From the NCBI GenBank assembly GCA_036939975.1, contig JALLPB010000241.1:1-19328 (forward strand): a stretch of 19,328 bases of DNA. The letters run 5' to 3'. Position 1 is the first letter of the stretch. Each line of letters starts with the position of its first letter. Shown here piece after piece: positions 1 through 9,420 of this stretch. The position numbers and the translations under genes were made by a program. The notes under the pieces are model-generated. The model saw nothing but the letters and a program-made list of their open reading frames with translations, was not told the DNA's origin and did not search any database. This stretch comes from Cyclostephanos tholiformis. Taxonomy: Eukaryota > Bacillariophyta > Thalassiosirophyceae > Thalassiosirales > Thalassiosiraceae.

Positions 1-188
1 CAATAGTCTGACAACACCTGACAACCACCCAAAACTGACACAATAGCCGTATGATCTACACTTGTAATATATTCGCACGATTCAATAATAATGCACGCAC
101 CCCCTCTTGCTCGCTCTATTCTATCTCCCTCACCTTTATAATTTTCATCTCATCTCATAAAACGTTGGAGCCTGCCTGCCAAGACAAC

Positions 189-1757
189 ATGAATACAGTC
201 CAACAAAGAGGAAGCGATGGGGATATGCCGCCGGTCGAGACCGACAACAGCATGGGGTCATCCAAGCCATCTCTAAGTAATGCTGGGGAAATCATTAACG
301 ATGGCGACGATGACATTGCGCCATCGTCCTTGTCCTTTTCGGCTCAAGATAACGCAGATGCCGCCGCCAAAAACGGGATAAAATGCGGCATAAGGTACAG
401 GCTCATCACACTGGGTGGCGTGCTGCTCGTCGCAACGATTAGCGCAACACTAGCCGTCGTGATATCCAAGAGAAAAGAGAGCGTCAAATCTGAATCAGTG
501 CCCTTGCCGCCTCCCGTCCCATACCAACAATACGAACAGGGGCAATCTTCTGCGAAGATCATCAACGGAGGAGAGGCAGAAGAGGATAGCTACCCCTACA
601 TCGTCTCGTTGCGTAGTACTGAATACGGAGGCATCAAGTGTGGGGGATCTCTGATCGCGAGAGACATCATCCTGACCGCGGCCCACTGCTCCATGGCAGG
701 GATCAACACAGGCGAGGAGGGGGGTATCAACTTTGCGATATTAGGGAGACACGATGTCGACGACAGTGATGGAGAGGTGTTTGGAATCACGGGCTACGCG
801 ATTCATCCGAACTACAATGCCGACAAGCTTGATTATGATTTCATGCTTTTACTTATGGAGGGACCCTCCACCGCCAATAATGTTATGACGGTCAAACTAA
901 ACTCCTACGCCTCCATTCCACAAGTGGGTCAAGATGTATGGGCGATGGGATGGGGGGATACTGACATCGCTGATGATTTTGATCTATTATCTGACGAAGA
1001 CGTGGAAACGAGCGACGTCTTGATGCAAATCGAGGTGCAAGTTGTATCCAACGTTGATTGTGGTGTCGCATACAACAATTACTTTGAAACGACAATAATA
1101 AACGACGCCAGCATGCTTTGCGCCGCAGATAACGGTCAAGGCACTTGCCAGGGTGATTCTGGTGGACCGTTGGTTATCAGAGACAACGACGGTGACATTC
1201 AAGTTGGCGTAGTGTCATTCGCTGTAAGTTGTGCACAAGATTCATTCCCTACAGTTTTTGCTCGTGTTTCCGAAGCATACGAATGGATTCAAGGTGTGGT
1301 GTGCGCCAATAGCAATTATGCATCCGAGACTGAGTTCGATTGCGGGTCTAACCCACCCGTCCCTTCTGGCAATGATCCCTGCATCATGTGCCCCAACGGT
1401 ATAACTGTTGATAATGACTATGTCCCATACCCAGACATAAATAGTCAATCTTGTCAGGAAATTGCTGATTATGGGATTTATTATGCAACCGATGGCTCTG
1501 ATATTTGCGAAGTAAACGTCAAAGGATACGAACATGTTTGTTGCCCAACAAACAGGGATTGGACAATCGAGACATTTGCGTATGACTGTGATGGAGATTG
1601 CGGTAAAAAGCCTGATCTGCCATGCGCTTTCCCATTTACATATGAAGGGGTAGAATACTATTCATGCACCACCGTTGATTGGAGTCAAGCTTGGTGTGCA
1701 ACCAAAACTGGGAACTACAAGAGCGGACATTGGAAACACTGCTGCAACTGCGACTGA
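189..1757 (+). CDS. Type II membrane serine protease (S1 trypsin fold) with cysteine-rich and fibronectin type II modules
   Basis: A 522-residue chymotrypsin-family endopeptidase, probably anchored by its N-terminus and acting outside the cell or in the secretory lumen. A polar cytosolic tail (1-70) is followed by one membrane span (about 72-93, then KRKE). The zymogen cleavage site is K123/I124 in AKIINGGEA. The catalytic triad is H166 (TAAHC), D217 (DYDFMLL) and S324 (GDSGGP). Pocket positions equivalent to chymotrypsin 189/216/226 read G318, A345 and T355, so small aliphatic P1 residues are likelier than Lys/Arg (inference). Residues about 398-453 form a C-x2-CPNG ... CCP module of a type I associate with diatom secreted proteins. 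Residues about 477-520 fit a fibronectin type II module (CAFPFTYEG ... WCATK). I chose the ATG at 189 because it has A at -3; an in-frame ATG at 51 would add 46 residues including a hydrophobic patch, in a poorer context. No intron is seen. Confidence 0.85.
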   Translation: MNTVQQRGSDGDMPPVETDNSMGSSKPSLSNAGEIINDGDDDIAPSSLSFSAQDNADAAAKNGIKCGIRYRLITLGGVLLVATISATLAVVISKRKESVKSESVPLPPPVPYQQYEQGQSSAKIINGGEAEEDSYPYIVSLRSTEYGGIKCGGSLIARDIILTAAHCSMAGINTGEEGGINFAILGRHDVDDSDGEVFGITGYAIHPNYNADKLDYDFMLLLMEGPSTANNVMTVKLNSYASIPQVGQDVWAMGWGDTDIADDFDLLSDEDVETSDVLMQIEVQVVSNVDCGVAYNNYFETTIINDASMLCAADNGQGTCQGDSGGPLVIRDNDGDIQVGVVSFAVSCAQDSFPTVFARVSEAYEWIQGVVCANSNYASETEFDCGSNPPVPSGNDPCIMCPNGITVDNDYVPYPDINSQSCQEIADYGIYYATDGSDICEVNVKGYEHVCCPTNRDWTIETFAYDCDGDCGKKPDLPCAFPFTYEGVEYYSCTTVDWSQAWCATKTGNYKSGHWKHCCNCD

Positions 1758-1870
1758 ACCTTCACTACTACTTCCCAAGATTAAGTCCATGAAAATATAT
1801 CTGAAGCCGCATCTGAATTGTATGTTACATCAACGATGTACCCGTGCCATATGTGCTCTCTGTTCGGGAA

Positions 1871-1876
1871 AATAAA
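1871..1876 (+). terminator. Possible polyadenylation signal of the protease gene
   Basis: AATAAA lies 114 nt after the protease stop codon, in an AT-rich stretch before the convergent gene that ends at 1966. Diatom genes do not always use this hexamer, so this is only a candidate. Confidence 0.35.
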
Positions 1877-1965
1877 GTAACATTCATACATTATATGTAA
1901 TCCTTAAAATAGACCGGGCAACCCAACCTCGGTCTTCGACTCATGTCCTCGCGGAGGGCAAATCA

Positions 1966-3763
1966 TTATTTAATCCCTACTTGTTGACGAGCAGTACAAG
2001 ATCGACTAGCGCCTTTTCTGGTCAGACTCCTCATCCAATATAGCGCGAAAATCGCCAACGTAGTCTGCAATCTTTTGTTCCTTTTGATTTCATCGCGTGA
2101 TGCCGCCGATCCCTCCAAAACTTTACAGTATAACATTTCCATGATCGCATGTATCGCCGTACCATTATTTCCGCTCAACGACGCGGACACCGCTCCAGCG
2201 GCGATGGCCATGGATGCCAAACCCAGGGATGTCAACAAATTCACCGCGGACCCCCAGGCTCGACGCGTGGATGGACTACTGCAAAGATGACACGAGAAGA
2301 GGAATGCGGCAACGACGCTGGTGCGGTGCAGGATTTGACGAAGTCGCAACTCAGGCGGAGGCGGTATTATTGGCCCCCCTTCTTCGGTTTCCGTGAATTG
2401 TCGAGTTTGCAATTCCTTGCCAAGGCATGTGGTGCTCATAATGAATTCGTGAACGACGATACTACTAGTGGTGGTCGACAGCAATTCGCCACCCGCATCC
2501 ACTCTCGAGTTCTCCTCGTCGTCGTCGCTCCGTCTTGGAATCGTCGCCCCCACTCCCTCCGCACTATTCGTAGGGGGCTCATCGTCCCCCACGCCCTCCG
2601 CACTATTCGTCGGGGGCCCATCGTCGCAACTCAAGCCAGCAGGTACACCCGAAACCATGGGAGAATCCAAACTATCATCTCCATCGTGGGTGGAGTCGTC
2701 GTCAATAGTATTTCGTTCCACGATGCCCACCAGGGCCATCCCCTTCCCTCCTCGACGACTAACGACGGTATTCGTATAGGAGATTTTTTCGGCTTCCGCG
2801 TCAACGACATGCCCCGTCGCGAGCCTACGCTTCATCAAGAATTCGGTCAAGTTGCGAGGGAGGACATCCCACGCTCCACCCGGACAAAAGAGAATTCGCT
2901 CCAAATACGGATCCACGGCACGTATGAATCGTCGACGAGCGCTCCTTGCGTCGCCGAAGGGGCCACCAACGAGCAATTCATCTGGGACGCTGTACAATAG
3001 TATGCCCCCCAAAGCGCCCATCGATAACTCCATCCCCGTCCTGGCCAATCGTCGCAATGCATCGTCCAATACCATATCGTCCATGCATTTCAAAACACCC
3101 TCCACCCCCCCCCCCATCATTATTACGTCCGTGAATCGTCGCGAGAAATCGCATCCGTATTCCTCCCACCTTCGCATCCTGGCGACGAGCCTTTTCATTT
3201 CCCCACGCGCCAGAACTATCCCGATGACGAAAGTGGTCGATGATAATAAGAACAGGACGATGGGGATAGACCTGAGGATCGGAGACGAGGCGATGGAAAG
3301 TATCGCACCCCCCCCCCCCCCCCCCCCTCCCGATGTCATCGTCGCGTCCGTCGACGATGCACTCCACGTAGGCGCATCGAGGATTATTATCATCGCGGTA
3401 ACGATAATCGGCGCGAATAATGTCGGCGTCGACGTCGGAGACGACGGATGCATCGCACGCGCGGTGGTCGCGATCCAACGCCCGCGACGGATCGTCGTCG
3501 CCCGCGTCGTCCCCCGACGAGAGAAGCAGGAGCAGGACGACGCCCATCTCCACGAGGATCCATCGAGCGACGCACGTGACCGTCGCGAATGCGAATGCCG
3601 CGATGGAGAGCAATAGGAAATTACCACCGCCCGCCGCCGACGATAATCCGCGCATCGATGACGACGGGGGGGTGGCGGAGGCGATGGCGGAGGACGATTC
3701 GTCCATGGTCGGATCGTCGTCGGCGTCGACGGGGGTGAACGCGCGTCGGGGACGCTTGGGCAT
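1966..3763 (-). CDS. Unrecognised multi-pass membrane protein, frame broken in a G/C homopolymer
   Basis: I do not recognise this family. From the ATG at 3763 (MPKRPRRAF) one frame runs through a hydrophobic region (residues about 48-82) and an acidic Asp-rich segment. At the run at 3308-3327 (glycine codons on this strand) the sensible protein moves to another frame, which continues to the stop at 1966. Removing one base (or adding two) in the run makes it continuous, at about 598 residues. After the junction come a strong membrane span (about 167-186, IPIVLFLLSSTTFVIGIVLA), a basic and helical cytosolic-looking region (MKRLVARMRRWEEYG onward), a polar linker with a 13-residue repeat, and further hydrophobic segments near 481-493 and 506-528. 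Both frames stay open over 2978-3627, so the junction is judged from composition: acidic and hydrophobic upstream, amphipathic downstream. A sequencing or assembly length error is the simplest cause; a true pseudogene or allele is possible. It converges with the protease gene and diverges from the zinc-ribbon gene. Confidence 0.6.
2548..2625 (-). repeat. 39-bp in-frame tandem repeat (two copies)
   Basis: Copies at 2548-2586 and 2587-2625 differ at only a few bases. Each encodes 13 residues with the core PPTNSAEGVG in the polar linker of the membrane protein. The unit length is a multiple of three, so copy changes would keep the frame. Confidence 0.85.
3308..3327. repeat. C20 homopolymer (G20 on the coding strand) at the frameshift
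   Basis: Twenty consecutive C bases. Coding sense changes frame exactly here in the minus-strand gene, so a length of 19 or 22 would restore one open frame. Such runs are prone to sequencing and replication slippage. Confidence 0.9.
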
Positions 3764-4158
3764 TTTATTTTTATTTTTTTGGGGGGGGGGGTGGAGGGAA
3801 GCGGAGTACGATTTCAATTGTTCGCCGGTCCGAGGGGGTTGGGGTGCAGGCAAATATAAGATCAATGTATTGATAAAATGAAACGGCAAATTACGAAGGG
3901 CGGAAGGGCGGATGAAAAGGGGGAGGAGCGAGATAGATATGTGTATGCATGCTCGCGGCCGCTGGTCCGGGAAGGAGGTAGGAATTTTTTCGGGGCTTTT
4001 TTTGGGAGGTGGCGCACTATTCTCACTGCTCTGGAAGGAACAAAAAATAACATTAATATCGCATACCATAAATAATGAAACTATCAATCACAAGAATCGG
4101 GCTTCGCGTATCGTCATCATTTTATTTTTGTAGATCGTAGGTTGTAGGACGCAACGTT
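3764..4158. other. Divergent intergenic region, 395 bp
   Basis: This lies between the minus-strand membrane protein start and the plus-strand zinc-ribbon start, so both promoters must sit here. It holds a T-rich stretch joined to G11 (3781-3791), purine-rich sequence and an AT-rich segment near 4040-4135. No RNA gene, TATA box or other defined element could be supported. Confidence 0.5.
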
Positions 4159-4431
4159 ATGAACAAGTTTTGCCAAAGCTGCGGCATGCCCATGAATAAG
4201 GATCCCCGAAATGGGGGTACGAATGCCGATGGGAGCAAGAACTCAGAATATTGTAGCCTATGTTTCGTGGACGGGGCATTCACGTCTCCCGTCGAGATAG
4301 ACACGCCTCGAAAGATGCAAGAATTCTGCATCGAAAGGATGAAGGAAAATGGCACGAACGGCCTCGTGGCATGGATCTTCACGAGGGGCATTCCGAGACT
4401 CAAGCGCTGGCAGGGGGCAAATCATGACTAG
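4159..4431 (+). CDS. Small putative zinc-ribbon protein
   Basis: A 90-residue protein with two CxxC pairs: C5-x2-C8 (FCQSCGMPM) and C32-x2-C35 (YCSLC), joined by a segment containing GGTNADGS. The pattern CQSCGMP ... G ... DGS ... YC..C ... DG.F fits the putative zinc-ribbon family PF12674, which as I recall is mostly bacterial and often found as single-domain proteins. Function is unknown; one structural zinc with four Cys ligands is expected. The C-terminal half has a helix (RKMQEFCIERMKEN) and a basic end. There is no signal peptide or membrane span. The start at 4159 has C at -3 and T at -1 (not a strong context), but it is the only Met before the first CxxC pair. Bacterial-style family membership makes ancient transfer possible, though base composition gives no proof. 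Confidence 0.8.
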   Translation: MNKFCQSCGMPMNKDPRNGGTNADGSKNSEYCSLCFVDGAFTSPVEIDTPRKMQEFCIERMKENGTNGLVAWIFTRGIPRLKRWQGANHD

Positions 4432-4958
4432 TGTCCCCCCTCCCTCCCCCACCCCGGATCGCACATTCATTATGCGTTCGAAAAAAATGGTCCGCACTAT
4501 ATCGGAAGCCGAACCTATTAATTGATACTTTGGTACATATCGTTTGAGGGAAAATCCTCCTAACAATTATAAGAGTAACTGTCATGACTTGTGTACGATC
4601 ACCACACTACGTCTACCATCCCCATCTTATTTCATGTTCCGGCATATCGTTTTGCACCCATCTCGCTGGCTATCAAATCACCCGAGTTGGAGAACCACCT
4701 CAAGACCACCCCCTCCTCGAATAAATCCTTTCTCCTCCCCTCAAACATATTCATCCAACGTTGCTTTTGCCAACTGATACTGGCACTTAAATTCTACACC
4801 TGCTCGGTGTGCGAGAGTAAGTAGAGTAGCGAATCATAGACGGCTTGATTAGGCGTAGGAGTATTTCGTCATCATGGGTAATTATGGTGTTGCATCTCGA
4901 TTTATTTTTCAGATTTCTTTCATTTAGAGGTACACACTACACTGACTCGATCAATATT
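4432..4958. other. Convergent 3' region, 527 bp
   Basis: Tail-to-tail space between the zinc-ribbon gene and the 48-residue membrane protein gene. It begins with a C-rich stretch (4433-4456) and is otherwise AT-rich. AATAAA-type hexamers occur at 4720-4725 (plus) and as TTTATT at 4901-4906; the latter would serve the minus-strand gene 53 nt after its stop. Short open frames here have no recognisable content. Confidence 0.45.
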
Positions 4959-5105
4959 TCACTTCTTGGCGGCCTTGGCCTCCATCCTCGCATTTAACCT
5001 TGCCTGCGCGTTAAACAGCGCTTGGACGGCGAGACAGAAGGATAACCCGATAAAGAGCATGGCCAAGACCTTGAGAGTATCTTCGGTCGTCCAAATCTTC
5101 GTCAT
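4959..5105 (-). CDS. 48-residue single-span membrane protein
   Basis: Starting at the ATG at 5103-5105, the protein begins MTKIWTTEDTLK, has one strong hydrophobic helix (residues about 12-31, VLAMLFIGLSFCLAVQALF) and ends with a basic helix rich in Ala, Arg and Lys. The open frame extends upstream to 5225, but that part is Pro/Ser/Arg-rich with no coding look, so I took the inner Met. It resembles small accessory subunits of organelle or ER membrane complexes in size and layout, but I cannot assign it to one. A minus-strand AATAAA sits at 4901-4906. It is divergent from the Sec63-like gene, with about 450 bp between starts. Confidence 0.5.
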   Translation of the reverse strand: MTKIWTTEDTLKVLAMLFIGLSFCLAVQALFNAQARLNARMEAKAAKK

Positions 5106-5553
5106 TGTGCGTGCTATATGATTGCTCAGTGGCGGCGTGCGGCGAGGGACCCGGGGGATGTGGGGGGGCATGGATGTAGTAGGGATTGAAGCATGAAGAG
5201 AGAGGCTTTTTTTATTCAAGCACAAAAAATTTTTTGCACGTGGTCTTTTTTATTCCTACATCGAGTACCATATATTGTATCCTCACAAGAGACGTCAGCT
5301 CGTTTGAGATGGTCCATCTTTTCATTGAGACGGTCTCTCAACTACCACACGATAGAGAGAAGGACGAGGGGTCGGGGCGCTCCTCACTCGAAGTCTACCT
5401 AAAACCTCTTACAAATAATACACCATAGCTGCTCATTGTATCGCTGAATATCTCTTTTATCTCAACACACAGCAGAGGGGCTCCTGGTGGAGGGGACGAC
5501 AAAAAAAAAGACAACAGGACGCCAACGCAAGTGGATAGACTTCGAACATTACC
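5106..5553. other. Divergent intergenic region, 448 bp
   Basis: The shared upstream region of the 48-residue membrane protein (minus) and the Sec63-like gene (plus). It contains a G-run (5161-5168), AT-rich sequence with A/T runs near 5208-5235, and a short A-run near 5502-5510. Open frames crossing it are short and lack a plausible protein. No specific promoter element is supported. Confidence 0.45.
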
Positions 5554-7308
5554 ATGGACGACGAAGCTGCCGCCAAGCCCTACTCCCCCCAAAATCTGCT
5601 CCATGGCATCTTCCTCGTCATTCTCCTGATCGCCCTAGTCGCGCAGTACTTTTCACTGCCGGATCCGAAGTCGACGAAAAAAAAAGGCGATGGCACCAAG
5701 GACAAAAAAATCGACAACAAGGTCCACCTCAACCCCGCGGCGGACGCCGCCTACCTCGTGAATCGCCTGCGGCCGGACTCGACGCCGCTGCAAATACTAT
5801 ACGCCATCGCCACGTCGCCCGACACCATCGCCGTGACGTCGAAGCACGTCGACATGGCCGCGGACTTGCGCGAGAAGAAGAGGGCGCACCTCGCCGAGAG
5901 GGAGAGGGAGGGGTCGTCGCACAAGTCCATGGAGGACCTGTTCGACGATGATGGGTGGGCCGAGGACGACGCGAACGATTCCGCCGCGGAGGCGGCGAGG
6001 AGGGCGAGGGAGGAGAAGGAGAAGGAGGCGAAGCGACTCGCGAAGGCGACGGGTAAGGACGTCACGGACTTCTCCAAGATGATGCTCGAGGGGGTCGACG
6101 ACGGCGTGTTGGGGCAGGAATGGGTGGTGAGGAACCTCACCGAATTGGGAGCGTGGCCGCCCCCCTCACTTGACGGGTCCATCGTGGGGGCGGATAAATT
6201 CGACCTCGACGGGAGGGTGGTCGCACCGCTGGACCATCCCGGCGTGAGGCGCGCGTTGGTCATGACCATGGGGAGGCTACGCGCGAAGGAGCTCAACACG
6301 CATCCGGAGCTGATGGCGGCTGGTCCCAAGGGCCTAATCGACCCGACGTACTTCCAGGCCACTATGGAATACCGTCAGCGCGTGGGACAGGTCCTCGAGG
6401 GGGCCCTGAAGATGGCGTGCACCCTGCGCAGTTACCGACTGGCGCGCTCGGTCTTGGATGCCATCGTGATGTTCAAAATCGGCCTGGTGGATGTAAAGGG
6501 CAAGGAGCATAATAAGTGGTTTAGTGAGATGATGACGAGGCAATACGGGCCGGGTGGCACTCCCAAGCTGGTCATACACGAGAAATTCCTGGGAGTGCCC
6601 ACCCCCGAATCGGAGAAGGAGGACGATGGCGAGGATTCGAAGGATGCCTCGGAGGCCGCGAGGAAGGAGGCCGCGAGGAAGAAGATTGTACAGCAGATCA
6701 TGCAGACGAAGCAGGTCACAACCACCGACGACAAGATGGCGCTCGAGATGCATATCACCCGCCAGCACGCCGAGAGCTTCACGAAGGAGAAACTCGCCAT
6801 GTGTCAGAAGCAGGGGATACCACCCCAAATGGCCCTTCAGGCATATCGCGAGGCTTGGTTCATCCTGGTCCGCGCGCGCAGGGTGAACGACGACGGCACT
6901 CCGTCGCTCACGTGGGACGGCGCCCTGGGCGATGCCAAGTATCCCGGTAGCATGCACTTCGAGCTGCTGAAGGAAAAGAAGGACCCACTGTACGAGATGC
7001 TCGATCGAGATACCCTGACGTCCTTCACGGAAGAATTGGCCAACCCGACGTCGTCGTGCGAAAATCGGATCGTCATCGGTTGGCCGTTCGTTATCACGAA
7101 CGTCGCCCAGAAGACGGGCAAGGTCAAGATTCACTTGCCTCCCCCTGTCGAACCCGGTCGGTACGAGTTCATCGTAAGCATAGTCAGTCAGGAATTTTTG
7201 GGCGTGGGCGAGGAGTTCTCGTTATTCGTTGATGTGGCGCAGGGAACGGAGGTGAAGAAGGAGAAAACTGAGGAGAAGGAAGATTCGGAGAGTAAAAAGG
7301 ACAAATAA
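5554..7308 (+). CDS. Single-span membrane protein with a Sec63-like C-terminal domain
   Basis: 584 residues; the start ACCATGG is a strong eukaryotic context. One membrane span lies at residues about 15-33 (LLHGIFLVILLIALVAQYF), followed by a Lys-rich linker, a charged helical region (about 105-170), a mainly helical middle (about 190-320) and a beta-rich end. The segment near 535-562, GRYEFIVSIVSQEFLGVGEE, fits the strand pattern of the C-terminal domain of Sec63/Brr2-type proteins (P..PG.Y.f.v...S..flG...e), and the helices before it (VLEGALKMACTLRSYRLARS) suit the helical part. The classic Sec63 J domain and its extra membrane spans are absent. The protein ends KKDK, a match to the KKxx ER-retrieval signal, which would fit a cytosolic C-terminus. 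My inference is an ER translocation or membrane-protein biogenesis factor. The alternative is an unrelated protein with a similar Ig-like end. Confidence 0.55.
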   Translation: MDDEAAAKPYSPQNLLHGIFLVILLIALVAQYFSLPDPKSTKKKGDGTKDKKIDNKVHLNPAADAAYLVNRLRPDSTPLQILYAIATSPDTIAVTSKHVDMAADLREKKRAHLAEREREGSSHKSMEDLFDDDGWAEDDANDSAAEAARRAREEKEKEAKRLAKATGKDVTDFSKMMLEGVDDGVLGQEWVVRNLTELGAWPPPSLDGSIVGADKFDLDGRVVAPLDHPGVRRALVMTMGRLRAKELNTHPELMAAGPKGLIDPTYFQATMEYRQRVGQVLEGALKMACTLRSYRLARSVLDAIVMFKIGLVDVKGKEHNKWFSEMMTRQYGPGGTPKLVIHEKFLGVPTPESEKEDDGEDSKDASEAARKEAARKKIVQQIMQTKQVTTTDDKMALEMHITRQHAESFTKEKLAMCQKQGIPPQMALQAYREAWFILVRARRVNDDGTPSLTWDGALGDAKYPGSMHFELLKEKKDPLYEMLDRDTLTSFTEELANPTSSCENRIVIGWPFVITNVAQKTGKVKIHLPPPVEPGRYEFIVSIVSQEFLGVGEEFSLFVDVAQGTEVKKEKTEEKEDSESKKDK

Positions 7309-7326
7309 AGTGGGATGTTGATCGGT

Positions 7327-7347
7327 GGGGGGGGGGGTGGGGGGGGG
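7327..7347. repeat. G11-T-G9 run after the Sec63-like gene
   Basis: Two G-runs split by one T, 18 nt after the stop codon (which overlaps an AATAAA at 7304-7309). It could form a G-quadruplex in DNA or in a 3' UTR. The length is uncertain, as for any long homopolymer. Confidence 0.75.
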
Positions 7348-7928
7348 ATTTGAAGGAATGGGAATGACAGTTTCCCAAACTTCCTAAATTCGTTCGAGTG
7401 CTGAGGCTTACCTACTCTGATAATGGCACAACCTCGTATCGGCCCATTTTTTCAGTTTGATGATTGATCAGCAGCGAAACAAAATAATGTTTCCTAATCA
7501 AATACATAACAATGCCATGGAAATAACTGTCTCGGACTCACTGTCATCTCACAAGGATTTCTTCCCATGAGAGATAACTTGCACGTCAGATTACCCAACA
7601 ACTCTACGGATCCTCATTTCCAACATTCTACCGATCTACTTCCCCTAGAAGCACCGTAGTGAATTTGCCTTCATCGTAACAGAAAAAATAATGGGCTGGC
7701 AAGTTTCATCCGAAATTAAAGAAATCATTTATCAAGGCATTTTATGAACAAATATTTGAGGAAAAAAGTGCCAACAATGTCATAGTCATGCCAAAAAAAC
7801 AATGAAGTTATACACTCCATACATCTAAATACCGTAAATTCAAACATGTAGGCTAGTTATTGCAATAGGTTGGATCATGCAATTCTAAATGAAGCCTTTA
7901 GTGTATTTAGAAACTATAATGTGCCTGT

Positions 7929-9420
7929 TCACAAAAGGGGGTTGGAACCACTCTCAATGAGACTCAGTTCACTGTGGTCAAGCAAGAATTGCAGTGGCCA
8001 CCAGTAAAATCTGGCACTTTCAGCATTGGCACCTTTACATGTCATTAAACCCTCCCTATATCTATATGATTTCCCTCCAAACACAAATATTGGATTACGC
8101 CCAAAATGCTCTGGATTCATTTGCAACTTCTCAGTGACAAAGATTAATTCTGTACATACCCTTGGCCCACTTCATGCATGAGCAAACTGCTTCGAGAACA
8201 TGCATTTGTTCCACTGTTTCACTGAAACTTATTCATGCATTTTTCCTTGTACCCACCACCGGGCTTTGATCTTAGAATTAATACCAACATCTACCCAAAT
8301 TTTTGCTCTAGAGTTGGCAAACATGCCTGGTTCATAACCATCCCAGGGTGAGTTACAACGCGAGGATGCGGAAGAATAAAGAAGGTTTGGACTCCATTTG
8401 TTGCTTGTGCTTGAGCAGGGGAATATGATGCTTGCATGCACTTTCCAGCGCACCTGTATGCACCACTCTCTCTGGTATAACATGACCATTATATTGATGT
8501 GGTGCACATTCTCCAGTAGAACATGATATTTGTCTTCTGACAATGGTGTGTTCTAGGACTTTGGTAAACTTGATTGACACCACTTCACTTTTCACAATGT
8601 GTCTATGCAAATTTTGGATACCTGGATTATTTTCAATTGATGCAATTACTGTTTGAGCAAAAATTTCAAGGACACCTTGTGAGTACAAACCTCACACATT
8701 TCAGTCGTGGCTGCCATCCATCTGCCATATACAACACCAACCTCATCCTCAGGAAGTTTGACTAACAAAAATACAAGTTGGATCCATGAGGTGTACATTT
8801 TTTTGTGCAGTCAAGATGCATTCTAGATGTGTAATTGCAACCATTTCTCAATCCATGCAAATCCTGGATTCATTGGCCACAGCAACTTTGCCAGTCAAGG
8901 ATTCAAACATCTGCCACTTTCATTATCAATGCAGCCTGTGCCACACCCAGTGAATTTGTAAGGCCATAAGAGCTTCTTCTCACCAGGCTCAATAATTATT
9001 TCTGTCAATCCTTGATAGTCTCTCCCCACCTCCAATGGCATATTCGGGAGATTCATGCTACTGTTGACAAAGTAGCGCTTCTGGCACTGCACTAATTATC
9101 TCTTCTGTGATCCACTAAGCACCTCTTGATCATGTCCTGAACCTTGTTTGGAAGTTGTTGAATATTGGAATTGCTCAAATCAATGACTTTGTCAAAAGGA
9201 GGACCATTTGTTTTGAGTGGGTTCACTACCATCAGAATCCTGCAAAAAGACACTACTACCACACCATCAGTCGATGACCTTTGAAACTTGCAATGTATAT
9301 TATCCTTCAAGTGGTGTACCTAAGATGTTTTTTCCTGTCGGAGGATCATATTTTCTTCCTCTTCTAAGATAGATATGCCAGATTCAGAATCATCTTCCTC
9401 TTCATTTTGGGCAACCTGTC
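7929..9420 (-). pseudogene. Decayed minus-strand coding remnants, family unknown
   Basis: Several short minus-strand frames read like broken protein. 9420-9331 is acidic (NEEEDDSESG). 9310-9092 includes PPFDKVIDLSNSNIQQLPNK. 9092-8895 includes PLEVGRDYQGLTEIIIEPGE and runs on past a single TGA. 8126-7929 includes NPIFVFGGKSYRYREGLMTC. They are separated by stops and frameshifts, so there is no intact gene. I do not recognise the family. Location beside a transposon and the same CpG-poor composition suggest an older mobile element or a captured gene, but I see no transposase, reverse transcriptase or helicase motif. Confidence 0.3.

Noticed and set aside
51..188. Upstream start of the protease at 51
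   Set aside because: It has a weak context and Ser/Thr-rich filler before the well-placed ATG at 189; it cannot be fully excluded.
2149..3616. Long plus-strand open frames (for example 2149-3000 and 2852-3616) opposite the membrane-protein gene
   Set aside because: They are Arg/Pro-rich shadows; the minus-strand reading has membrane spans and amphipathic helices and needs only one homopolymer correction.
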